Assembly: GCA_030698645.1 (NCBI GenBank)
Contig: JAUYMV010000703.1
Location: 1 to 5,473 of the forward strand
Origin: Mesorhizobium sp.
GTDB taxonomy: Bacteria; Pseudomonadota; Alphaproteobacteria; Rhizobiales; Rhizobiaceae
Length of the DNA: 5,473 nt
Reading direction: 5' to 3'
The notes beneath the pieces are model-generated. The model was not told where the DNA came from. It worked only from the letters and a program-made list of their open reading frames with translations, and did not search any database. The position numbers and the translations under genes were made by a program. Shown here in pieces: positions 1 to 5,473 of the stretch; position 1 is the first letter of the stretch; every line of letters begins with the position of its first letter.

Positions 1-756
<756 letters not shown>

Positions 757-823
757 GGTCGGGTCACTTGATTTCGGGTGAGACTATGTTGCGTTTGAAA
801 TTGGATCGAGCCTTCGCTCCGTC

Positions 824-835
824 TTGAATGTTCAA
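824..835. repeat. Short palindrome in the gap upstream of the protease gene
   Basis: TTGAA-TG-TTCAA is a perfect inverted repeat with 5-bp arms around a 2-bp centre. It lies about 75 bp before the protease-like gene in the AT-richer gap after hemB (757-909, about 41% GC over 781-900). Its size and symmetry fit a dimeric regulator site, but no regulator is encoded beside it, and a palindrome this short can arise by chance. Confidence 0.3.
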
Positions 836-861
836 CGTTTGCTTGAGAGAATTGATTTCCA

Positions 862-877
862 TTAGGAGCAATCCTAA
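862..877. promoter_or_regulatory. Inverted repeat with GCAA loop before the protease gene
   Basis: TTAGGA-GCAA-TCCTAA is a perfect 6-bp inverted repeat around a 4-nt centre, ending 32 bp before the start codon at 910. In RNA it would form a small hairpin capped by a GNRA-type tetraloop; in DNA it could be an operator. No T-run follows, so it is not a convincing terminator for hemB. An AGGAG lies inside the left arm and loop, but it is too far from the start at 910 to serve as its ribosome binding site. The function is not established. Confidence 0.35.
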
Positions 878-909
878 CTTGCCCGATTACTATTGTCATG
901 TGATCCTGA

Positions 910-1551
910 ATGAAACCGCCTGTTGCCTTTCTAAAGACGATCGGCCGTGTAACCCGAACCGCGGTTCCTGACGCCTCAGGGGGCGCGGCGGGGCCGATTG
1001 CTATTCCTTTTACGATGCAGATGCAGACCGAAAGCAACTGGTGTTGGGCTGCGGTCAGCACAAGCGTCTCCCTCTATTTCGACGTCTCCTCCAAATGGTC
1101 ACAATGTACAGTTGCCAACTCCGCCTGGAACCGTCGCGACTGCTGTGGATCTGGCAGCAGCGGTCCCTGTAACCAGCCCTGGTACCTCGATCGGGCGCTG
1201 ACTATCGTCGATTGTCTAAGCAGGATGAACAGCAGCCTCGAGTCGTTTCCGATCGTTCAGCGCGAGATCGCCGCCACGCGGCCGTTGTGCGCAAGAATTG
1301 GTTGGAGTTCTGGCGGCGGGCATTTTGTCGCCATTGCGGGATGGCAAGTAACGGCCGACGGCGTCGATTACTATCACGTGCATGATCCGATCTGGGGCGT
1401 GCAGATCCTGCCGCGCCATGTATTCGAGACCGCCTACCGCAGCAACGGCTCTTGGACTCATAGCTACTTCGTGCGCAAGCCTGGATCGGCGGCCGGGGCC
1501 GGGGTGGCTTCGGCCGCCCTTCCGCTGTATCCTGATGCGATTGGAGCATGA
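910..1551 (+). CDS. Papain-like cysteine protease (AvrRpt2/C70-like)
   Basis: This 213-residue protein has the papain-fold catalytic layout. Gln39 (oxyanion hole) lies six residues before Cys45 in NWCWAAV, the same spacing as Gln19-Cys25 in papain; His138 follows in GGGHFVAIAG, and Asp159 in HVHDPIWG. Between Cys45 and His138 lies WSQCTVAN...RRDCCG...CNQPWYLDRAL (residues 63-97), a cysteine-rich segment I recall from bacterial papain-like proteins of the AvrRpt2-type group. There is no obvious signal peptide or membrane segment, so the protein is probably cytoplasmic or exported without a classical Sec signal. The start is uncertain: an in-frame stop at 901-903 leaves ATG 910 as the first ATG, but no good Shine-Dalgarno precedes it; ATG 1015 would give a form starting just before the active site. 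Its stop is 2 bp from the preferred start of the next gene. Substrate is unknown. Confidence 0.85.
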   Translation: MKPPVAFLKTIGRVTRTAVPDASGGAAGPIAIPFTMQMQTESNWCWAAVSTSVSLYFDVSSKWSQCTVANSAWNRRDCCGSGSSGPCNQPWYLDRALTIVDCLSRMNSSLESFPIVQREIAATRPLCARIGWSSGGGHFVAIAGWQVTADGVDYYHVHDPIWGVQILPRHVFETAYRSNGSWTHSYFVRKPGSAAGAGVASAALPLYPDAIGA

Positions 1552-1556
1552 CCATG
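1543..1556 (+). promoter_or_regulatory. Shine-Dalgarno that decides the start of the second gene of the pair
   Basis: GGAG at 1543-1546 lies inside the last codons of the protease gene. Two ATGs follow: 1548 (overlapping the protease stop as ATGA, only 1 nt after GGAG) and 1554 (7 nt after GGAG). Spacing favours 1554. Either way the two genes are translationally coupled. Confidence 0.6.
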
Positions 1557-2138
1557 ACGCTCAACCTGACAGCGGCACCGGTATCCGACCTCGATATCCT
1601 CGTTCAATCGCTAAGCGATATCGCCTTTCCGGTGAGTGTCGAAGGCGCCACCGACTCCTACGACATCTCCGAACCGGTTCCACTCTTCACGATCGATACG
1701 GCCGCGGCGGCCCGAGATATCGCATTGTCAGCCGCCACGCAGGTAGGTTGGCGATATCTCCTGACCGACGGGCCGGAAGTGGCGACCGCGGATCTCGACT
1801 TGGCGAGCGGTGCTGGCGGGGGCGGAGCGCGTTTCAATAATCTGACACGAGGCTCAATTGCCCTCAATTTCAAAGAAGCGCTGAACGTCGCGGGAAAGTT
1901 GGCGGCATCCACTGACGCAGTCTACGAGTTGAGAATTCTGGAGGTCCCTGCCTTGAACATGGGGGCGGTTTGGCTGGAGCGGACCGATGGATCGCTCTTC
2001 GTGCCCTATCTCGATGCCGCGCGATTGAGCGGTGAGCCGCCCGCGCCAGATGCCGCCTTTCCAAACGAGCTTAGCCGTCAGGCGTCCATCCGCATGGGAG
2101 AATTGCCCCACAGAAAAGATGCGCAGGGTGCGAACTAG
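1554..2138 (+). CDS. Protein of unknown function paired with the papain-like protease
   Basis: This 194-residue protein (196 if ATG 1548 is used) begins immediately after the protease stop and is almost certainly co-transcribed with it. I do not recognise a named domain. Visible features are an acidic, aliphatic N-terminal segment (SDLDILVQSLSDIAFPVSV), a QVGWRYLL motif near residues 63-70, a Gly-rich turn (residues 86-91), the stretch RFNNLTRGSIAL near 93-104, and a hydrophobic core segment YELRILEVPALNMGAVWL at 124-141 followed by FVPYL. The tail after about residue 160 is Pro/Ala-rich and polar, probably flexible. It has no cysteine, signal peptide or transmembrane helix. Plausible roles are a chaperone, inhibitor or immunity partner, or a substrate of the protease; these are inferences from gene pairing only. 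The composition is lower in GC than in hemB or phaZ, in line with the protease gene. Confidence 0.8.
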   Translation: MTLNLTAAPVSDLDILVQSLSDIAFPVSVEGATDSYDISEPVPLFTIDTAAAARDIALSAATQVGWRYLLTDGPEVATADLDLASGAGGGGARFNNLTRGSIALNFKEALNVAGKLAASTDAVYELRILEVPALNMGAVWLERTDGSLFVPYLDAARLSGEPPAPDAAFPNELSRQASIRMGELPHRKDAQGAN

Positions 2139-2280
2139 GAAGCGTCCCGTCGATACGCATTCACCGGCATGAGCCAGGCGTGAAGGAACTTGAGACGGCC
2201 GCTTCTAGCGGGGACGTTTGCCGGCGCGGGCATTGAGCCGGTAGCTCGGTCGGCTTGGTGGCCGTGCCGAACGCGACAGC

Positions 2281-2321
2281 GGGGCCCCCTCCCCCTTGAG
2301 GGGAGGGGATCGGGGAGGGGG
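2281..2321. repeat. C/G-rich hairpin repeat between convergent genes
   Basis: CCCCTCCCC (2286-2294) and GGGGAGGGG (2300-2308) form a perfect 9-bp stem with a CTTGA loop. A second copy of the right arm, GGGGAGGGGG (2312-2321), can instead pair with CCCCCTCCCC (2285-2294) over 10 bp with a 17-nt loop, so two mutually exclusive hairpins exist. A GGGGCCCC palindrome (2281-2288) abuts them. It resembles the dispersed C/G-rich palindromic intergenic repeats common in rhizobial genomes and sits between converging genes, where it could stop transcription or stabilise 3' ends. There is no T-run, so it is not a classical intrinsic terminator. The rest of the gap 2139-2363 shows nothing I can identify. 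Confidence 0.6.
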
Positions 2322-2363
2322 TATCTGACGCGGAATATCGGGCAAGCCTTTGTCGAATTCCAC

Positions 2364-2846
2364 CTATCCCGCCAGCGCCCGCTCGCTCTCGTTCATCGGT
2401 TCGCCGACATTCGGCCGTCCCGTGCCGGTCGCGATCAACGCCCGCAGGCTGCCGTTGACGTAGGTTGTCCAGCCGTCCGAGCAGATGTCGAAGCACTCGT
2501 AGTCCGGCACCAGCCCGACATGCGTCAGGCGCACCTCGGTCTTGCCGTCCTTCCGCGAAATGTCGAACACGACGTCCGTGCCGGTCCACTCGGTCGTGTC
2601 CTCGGTGAAGCTGAAGAAATTCTCCAGCACCCGCCAGGCGACGCGCTTGCCCGGGACGAGCTCGGTGACCTCGATGCGGCAGCGATGGACGTCCCGGTAG
2701 CGATAGTCGAACGCCTTGCCGACGATGTCGGTCGGGCCATCGATCTCCTCCGACCACCAGCCGCGCACATTGGTGATGGCGACGTAGGCCTGAAGCGGCG
2801 TCTGGTCGACGAGGATCGAGGTGGTGAAGTTCCGCTGGTCGTTCAT
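2364..2846 (-). CDS. SRPBCC (START/Bet v 1-like, AHSA1-related) domain protein
   Basis: This 160-residue protein spans one SRPBCC domain, the helix-grip fold that binds hydrophobic small molecules. It shows the usual order: an N-terminal strand with FTTSILVDQTPLQAYVAITN, RGWWSEEIDG (residues 28-37), central strands (FDYRYRD, CRIEVTELVPGKRVAWRVLE, TDVVFDISRKDGKTEVRLTHVGLVP), and a C-terminal helix (CSDGWTTYVNGSLRALIATG). The start at ATG 2844-2846 is supported by AAGGAG (minus strand, 2858-2853) at 6-nt spacing. It follows the other SRPBCC gene after a 73-bp gap in the same direction and is probably the last gene of an arsR-SRPBCC-SRPBCC operon. The strong ribosome site suggests substantial expression. 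No enzyme activity or ligand can be assigned from the sequence. Confidence 0.88.
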   Translation of the reverse strand: MNDQRNFTTSILVDQTPLQAYVAITNVRGWWSEEIDGPTDIVGKAFDYRYRDVHRCRIEVTELVPGKRVAWRVLENFFSFTEDTTEWTGTDVVFDISRKDGKTEVRLTHVGLVPDYECFDICSDGWTTYVNGSLRALIATGTGRPNVGEPMNESERALAG

Positions 2847-2919
2847 GTCGCTCTCCTTTTCTGGACATGGTTTTCGGACCGGCCGCGCGGGCCGGCAATC
2901 ATCGTTCGTGCAGTCGATT

Positions 2920-3453
2920 TCAGGCCGGGATGCGGGTCTCGTATTCCGCCTTCAGCGCGGCCCAATGATCCCAGAACGGGCCCGGCTCCGTGCCGGCGAT
3001 GCGGGCAGCCATGATGTCGAGATGGGCGTGCCAGCCGGCGCTGACATTGAGCAGGGTGGCGCGGTCGGCGACGCGGCGGTGCGTGACCGTGAGCAGAACG
3101 TTCCTGCCCTGCGCTTCCAGTTCGAAACTGACCCCGCCGGTGCTGCCCCAGGTGATGCCGAGCCGGTAGGGCGGGTCGAGTTCGGTAATGCGGCCTTGCA
3201 TGCTGTGTTCCGGCCCGAATTCCGCCGGCCGCTTGCCCGGAGGGCTGGTCAGCTCGTCATTGCGCCAGGTCAGTTCGAAGGCGCCGCCAAGCCGCATCTC
3301 CATCTCACCCGCCGCCATCCATTTGCGGCGCAGGTCGCTCTCCGTCAGATAGGCCCAGACGCGCTCGAACGGGCCCGGCAGCAGGCGCCGGATGGTCAGC
3401 GTGTCCGGTTCGGTCAGTTCGCCATAGGCGTCAAAGCTTGGCCGTCCGGTCAT
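2920..3453 (-). CDS. SRPBCC/AHSA1-type protein, translationally coupled to the ArsR regulator
   Basis: This 177-residue protein is of the Hsp90-ATPase-activator-homologue-1-like SRPBCC group. Recognisable parts are TLTIRRLLPGPFERVWAYLTESDLRRKWMAAG (residues 18-49), LGGAFELTW (55-63), RITELDPPYRLGITW (88-102), a strand pair ending LLTVTHRRV, and the C-terminal helix motif LLNVSAGWHAHLDIMAARI. Its ATG overlaps the arsR stop as ATGA (3450-3453), and GGGAG (minus strand, 3465-3461) lies 7 nt upstream; together these fix the start, although the frame stays open upstream to 3621. Co-occurrence of an ArsR-type repressor with AHSA1-like proteins is a common bacterial arrangement whose ligands are mostly unknown. 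Despite the domain name, a real Hsp90 partnership is unlikely to be the function. A ligand-binding or sequestering role under control of the upstream repressor is inferred. Confidence 0.9.
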   Translation of the reverse strand: MTGRPSFDAYGELTEPDTLTIRRLLPGPFERVWAYLTESDLRRKWMAAGEMEMRLGGAFELTWRNDELTSPPGKRPAEFGPEHSMQGRITELDPPYRLGITWGSTGGVSFELEAQGRNVLLTVTHRRVADRATLLNVSAGWHAHLDIMAARIAGTEPGPFWDHWAALKAEYETRIPA

Positions 3454-3836
3454 GAATCGTCTCCCTTCGTCGGGGTGGATGAATGTTTGGCGTGCGCCGC
3501 GGTCGCGGCGTCCTCGTCGCGCAGCAGCTTTTCGAGGACGTCGAGGCGGTCGATCCAGAAGTGCTCGTAGTGTCGCATCCATTCGACGCCGGCATGCATC
3601 GGCCGCGCGTCGAGCCGGCACACATGGGTGCGGCCCTCGATCGAGCGGCGCACGAGGCCGGCGCCTTCCAACACCTTGATGTGCTTGGAGGCGGCCGCCA
3701 GCGACATGTCGAAGGGAGCCGCCAGTTCACCGACCTTCAGCGCGCCCCTGGCGAGATTGCCGAGCATCGCCCGCCTGGTCGGATCGGCCAAAGCGTGGAA
3801 GACGGCGTCGAGTTCCTGCGTGCTATAATCAACCAT
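3450..3836 (-). CDS. ArsR-family winged-helix transcriptional regulator
   Basis: This 128-residue protein starts MVDYSTQELDAVFHALADPTRRAML, typical of ArsR/SmtB-family repressors paired with SRPBCC proteins. The winged helix-turn-helix covers about residues 8-75: LKVGELAAPFDMSLAAASKHIKVLE is the HTH (33-57), then GAGLVRRSIEGRTHVCRL forms the wing. The metal-sensing motif of classical ArsR proteins (ELCVCDL) is absent and the only cysteine is Cys73, so it probably senses an organic ligand, a redox signal or nothing. The C-terminal portion (WMRHYEHFWIDRLDVLEKLLRDE) is helical, as in this subgroup, followed by a short polar tail. It is the first gene of the operon, and its own start codon lies inside a palindrome that is probably its operator, implying autorepression. 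No Shine-Dalgarno precedes the ATG, which fits a leaderless mRNA. Confidence 0.93.
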   Translation of the reverse strand: MVDYSTQELDAVFHALADPTRRAMLGNLARGALKVGELAAPFDMSLAAASKHIKVLEGAGLVRRSIEGRTHVCRLDARPMHAGVEWMRHYEHFWIDRLDVLEKLLRDEDAATAAHAKHSSTPTKGDDS

Positions 3837-3848
3837 AAGGTTGAATAT
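3825..3848. promoter_or_regulatory. Probable ArsR operator over the -10 box and start codon
   Basis: On the plus strand the arms TCAACC (3829-3834) and GGTTGA (3839-3844) form a perfect inverted repeat around ATAA. The symmetry continues outward, after one mismatch, with ATA (3825-3827) and TAT (3846-3848), giving 10-bp arms with one mismatch. It covers the predicted -10 box, the transcription start and the arsR start codon, where a bound dimeric winged-helix repressor would block RNA polymerase. Binding by the adjacent ArsR protein is inferred from position and symmetry. Confidence 0.65.
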
Positions 3849-3872
3849 GCAGCCCCAACCTCAGATTGTCAA
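3844..3872 (-). promoter_or_regulatory. Sigma70-type promoter of the arsR operon (predicted leaderless)
   Basis: On the minus strand a perfect -35 hexamer TTGACA (3872-3867) is followed by exactly 17 bp and CATATT (3849-3844), a 4/6 match to TATAAT. The predicted transcription start falls at about 3836-3838, on or within 2 nt of the A of the arsR ATG (3836). The absence of any Shine-Dalgarno supports a leaderless transcript. This 85-bp gap (3837-3921) separates the GST stop from the arsR start. Confidence 0.65.
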
Positions 3873-3884
3873 CCGAAAGGTAAA
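3869..3884. promoter_or_regulatory. Degenerate second operator half-site over the -35 box
   Basis: TCAACC-GAAA-GGTAAA repeats the layout of the main operator (same left arm, same 4-bp spacer) with a decayed right arm. Its left arm starts exactly 40 bp from that of the main site and overlaps the TTGACA box. It may allow cooperative binding of two dimers; the weak right arm keeps this tentative. Confidence 0.4.
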
Positions 3885-3921
3885 ATATCCTGACAGATGC
3901 TGCCAGGCCGGGCTTTTGGCC

Positions 3922-4578
3922 TCAGAACTCGACGTCGAGTTCGATGATCTCGTCGGGCTCGGATGCCGCGCCCTGGCTCCACTCCTCGAGCAGGTCCCAG
4001 GCGAACACCTGCTCGCAATAGGCCTGCAGGGCCGGCTCGAGCTCGATCGCATAGGTGCGGAAGCGGGTGCATACCGGCGCGTACATGGCGTCGGCCAGCG
4101 TTGGCGTCTTTCCGAACAGCCACGGCCCGCCATGCGCCGCCAGGCATTCCGTCCAGATCGCCTTGATGCGCTCGACATCCGGCCTGGCGCCGGAAAAGAT
4201 CTTGAACGCCTTGTGGCGCGCCTTGAGGTTCATCGGCAGGGCCGAGCGCAGATTGTAGAAGCCGGCGTGCATCTCGCCGGAGATCGAGCGGCAATGCGCG
4301 CGCGCCACGCGGTCCTTGGGCAGCAGGCCGGCCTTCGGAAACGTCTCCGCCAGATATTCGGCGATCGCCAGCGTGTCCCAGACGGCGACGCCGTCATGCG
4401 TCAGCCGCGGCACCAGCACCGAGGGCGTCAGCAGCAGCAGTTCCTGGCGCTGCTCCGGGTCGTCGATGTCGACGCGCTTTTCGGCGAAGTCGAGCCCGGC
4501 CATCTTGCACAGCAGCCAGCCGCGCAGCGACCAGGACGAGTAGTTCTTCGATGAAATCGTCAGTGTCGCCTGCGCCAT
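3922..4578 (-). CDS. Glutathione S-transferase family protein
   Basis: This 218-residue protein has a two-domain GST layout. The N-terminal thioredoxin-like domain contains TISSKNYSSWSLRGWLL (residues 7-23) with serines at the position where GSTs activate glutathione. It also has the cis-proline segment VLVPRL (54-59) and the glutathione-contacting turn VWDTLAIAEYLAE (66-78), with Asp-Thr in place of the commoner Glu-Ser. The helical C-terminal domain contains SALPMNLKARHK (112-123) and the N-capping-box region PTLADAMYAP (159-168). GSTs conjugate glutathione to electrophiles or act in isomerisation and detoxification in the cytosol; the specific substrate cannot be read here. The frame is open upstream to 4671, but ATG 4576-4578 gives the family-typical N-terminus; only a weak GGA-type ribosome site precedes it. 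It is transcribed divergently from phaZ and ends 85 bp before the arsR start. Confidence 0.92.
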   Translation of the reverse strand: MAQATLTISSKNYSSWSLRGWLLCKMAGLDFAEKRVDIDDPEQRQELLLLTPSVLVPRLTHDGVAVWDTLAIAEYLAETFPKAGLLPKDRVARAHCRSISGEMHAGFYNLRSALPMNLKARHKAFKIFSGARPDVERIKAIWTECLAAHGGPWLFGKTPTLADAMYAPVCTRFRTYAIELEPALQAYCEQVFAWDLLEEWSQGAASEPDEIIELDVEF

Positions 4579-4639
4579 GATCCGTCCGCTTTCCGCTCCC
4601 GCCATTCCCGGCAAACAATCCTCTCGCAACGCAGCAGGA

Positions 4640-4665
4640 ATTGCACTAGCTTTTTTGCAATGCGG
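4640..4665. promoter_or_regulatory. TTGCA/TGCAA sequences in the GST-phaZ divergent gap, possible PhaR-type site
   Basis: ATTGCA (4640-4645) and TGCAAT (4656-4661) form a perfect 6-bp inverted repeat with a 10-nt spacer; the right arm sits in TTTTTTGCAATGCGGC. From memory, PhaR regulators of polyhydroxyalkanoate metabolism in alphaproteobacteria bind TGC/GCA-rich sites of this kind near pha genes. The position 31-52 bp before the phaZ start suits repression. Assignment to PhaR is an inference from motif and gene context. No clear -35/-10 pair was found in this 113-bp gap (4579-4691). Confidence 0.35.
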
Positions 4666-4677
4666 CATCATGGGTCG

Positions 4678-4683
4678 AAGGAG
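4678..4683 (+). promoter_or_regulatory. Shine-Dalgarno fixing the TTG start of phaZ
   Basis: AAGGAG lies 8 nt before TTG 4692-4694. ATG codons at 4660 and 4670 are in other frames, and no ATG in the phaZ frame occurs before the conserved N-terminus, so this site selects the non-standard start. Confidence 0.8.
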
Positions 4684-4691
4684 TCTGCCCC

Positions 4692-5473
4692 TTGCTCTAT
4701 CAGGCCTATCAGTTCCAGGACGATCTCGTCGCGCCGATGCGGTTCCTCGCGCGCAACATGCGCGGCGCGGCGATGTCGGCCTTCTGGGCGGCCGGCGACG
4801 GTTTCCGCGGCCGGGTCGCGGCCGGCCTCGAACTGGTCTCCCGCTTCCAGCTGACCCACAGCCGGCCGGACTTCGACATCCCGTCGGTGCGCGTCGGCAA
4901 CCGCGACGTGCCGGTCACCGAGGAGGTCGCGCTCGATCTCCCCTTCGGCCAGCTGCTGCATTTCAGGAAGGACGTCGACACGCCGCAGCCACGCGTCCTG
5001 GTGGTGGCGCCGCTGTCCGGCCATTTCGCCACGCTGCTGCGCGGCACATGCGAGACGCTACTCAGCGATCACGACGTCTACATCACAGACTGGACCAATG
5101 CGCGCGACGTGCCGCTGTCGGCCGGCGACTTCGGCGTCGACGACTATGTCGCCTATCTGATCCGCTTCCTCGAGGAGATCGGCCCCGGCGCGCACATCCT
5201 CGCCGTCTGCCAGCCCTGCGTGCAGGCGCTCGCCGCCGTCGCCGTGATGTCGGCCGAAAAGCACCCCGCCACGCCGCGCTCGATGACGCTGATGGCCGGG
5301 CCGATCGATCCGCGCGAGAGCCCGACCGAGGTCAACGAGTTCGCCGTGTCGAAATCGCTCGCCTGGTTCAAGGGCTCGGTCATCTCGCGCGTGCCGTGGC
5401 GCTACAAGGGCGGCGGGCGAAAAGTCTATCCGGGCTTCCTGCAGCTCACCGCCTTCCTGGCGATGAACATGGA
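4692..5473 (+). CDS. phaZ: Intracellular polyhydroxyalkanoate (PHB) depolymerase, 5' part
   Basis: PhaZ hydrolyses stored polyhydroxyalkanoate granules inside the cell to mobilise carbon. About 260 codons are present; the gene continues past the window end (family members are roughly 400-430 residues). The N-terminus (M/L)LYQAYQFQDDLVAPMRFLARNMR is typical and begins at a TTG codon with a strong AAGGAG upstream. Further recognisable parts are TPQPRVLVVAPLSGHFATLLRGTCETLL, VYITDWTNARDVPLSAGDFGVDDYVAYLI, and the nucleophile motif AVCQPCVQALAA, where Cys173 (codon 5208-5210) takes the place of serine in an alpha/beta-hydrolase elbow, as known for PhaZ of Ralstonia eutropha. The segments SMTLMAGPIDPRESPTEVNEFA and KGGGRKVYPGFLQLTAFLAMNM also fit. 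The other triad residues (Asp, His) would lie beyond the window. It is divergent from the GST gene. Confidence 0.95.
   Translation, partial: MLYQAYQFQDDLVAPMRFLARNMRGAAMSAFWAAGDGFRGRVAAGLELVSRFQLTHSRPDFDIPSVRVGNRDVPVTEEVALDLPFGQLLHFRKDVDTPQPRVLVVAPLSGHFATLLRGTCETLLSDHDVYITDWTNARDVPLSAGDFGVDDYVAYLIRFLEEIGPGAHILAVCQPCVQALAAVAVMSAEKHPATPRSMTLMAGPIDPRESPTEVNEFAVSKSLAWFKGSVISRVPWRYKGGGRKVYPGFLQLTAFLAMNM

Noticed and set aside
888..893. TACTAT as a -10 box for the protease gene
   Set aside because: No matching -35 hexamer lies 16-18 bp upstream, so a promoter call is not supported.
879..971. TTG-initiated 30-codon frame with AGGAG 10 nt upstream, overlapping the protease start
   Set aside because: The start is weak, the spacing long and the coding signal poor; it overlaps the better-supported protease frame. 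A leader peptide cannot be excluded but is not supported.
2161..2898. Minus-strand 245-codon frame over the first SRPBCC gene
   Set aside because: It is an Arg/Ala/Pro-rich out-of-frame shadow of the real gene at 2364-2846 and also translates the C/G-rich repeat.
2190..3570. Long plus-strand open frames (2190-3014 and 2821-3570)
   Set aside because: They are antisense shadows of the SRPBCC genes caused by high GC; the minus-strand frames have clear domain motifs and good ribosome sites.
3905..3922. AGGCC/GGCCT inverted repeat at the end of the GST gene as a terminator
   Set aside because: The stem is only 5 bp with an 8-nt loop and no T-run follows on the minus strand, so it is not convincing.
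3841..4554. Plus-strand 237-codon frame opposite the GST gene
   Set aside because: It is antisense to a well-recognised GST, its composition is typical of a high-GC shadow, and it would start inside the arsR promoter.
4668..5383. Minus-strand open frames opposite phaZ
   Set aside because: They are shadows of the PhaZ coding frame, which starts at TTG and matches the depolymerase family throughout.

Overview
The window looks like chromosomal DNA of a GC-rich alphaproteobacterium, most likely a Hyphomicrobiales (rhizobial, Mesorhizobium-like) species. The clues are a HemB whose zinc cysteines are replaced by Ala/Asp, a PhaZ-type intracellular polyhydroxyalkanoate depolymerase, and strong G/C third-position bias in the housekeeping genes. 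The genus is an inference. Six complete genes lie between two genes cut by the window ends. No tRNA, rRNA, CRISPR array, transposase or integrase was seen.

Left part (1-2138, plus strand): the 3' part of hemB (heme biosynthesis) is followed by an AT-richer gap of about 150 bp with two short palindromes. Next comes a tightly coupled two-gene unit: a papain-like (AvrRpt2/C70-type) cysteine protease with Gln, Cys, His and Asp in the expected order, then a 194-residue protein of unknown function. Their base composition is lower in GC than the flanking core genes, so they look like an accessory insertion. This pair is the least-understood part of the window.

Middle part (2139-3884): a gap between convergent genes carries a C/G-rich hairpin repeat. 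It is followed by a minus-strand operon read from right to left: an ArsR-family repressor without a metal-binding cysteine motif, an AHSA1-type SRPBCC protein overlapping it by ATGA, and a second SRPBCC protein 73 bp further on. The arsR promoter can be read directly: TTGACA, a 17-bp spacer, then CATATT. A near-perfect palindrome covers the -10 box and the start codon, a related half-site lies over the -35 box, and the predicted transcript is leaderless. This points to an autoregulated small-ligand-binding module.

Right part (3922-5473): a minus-strand glutathione S-transferase-like gene is transcribed divergently from phaZ. phaZ uses a TTG start with a strong ribosome binding site and runs off the window end. 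The divergent gap holds TTGCA/TGCAA sequences that may be a PhaR-type regulatory site.
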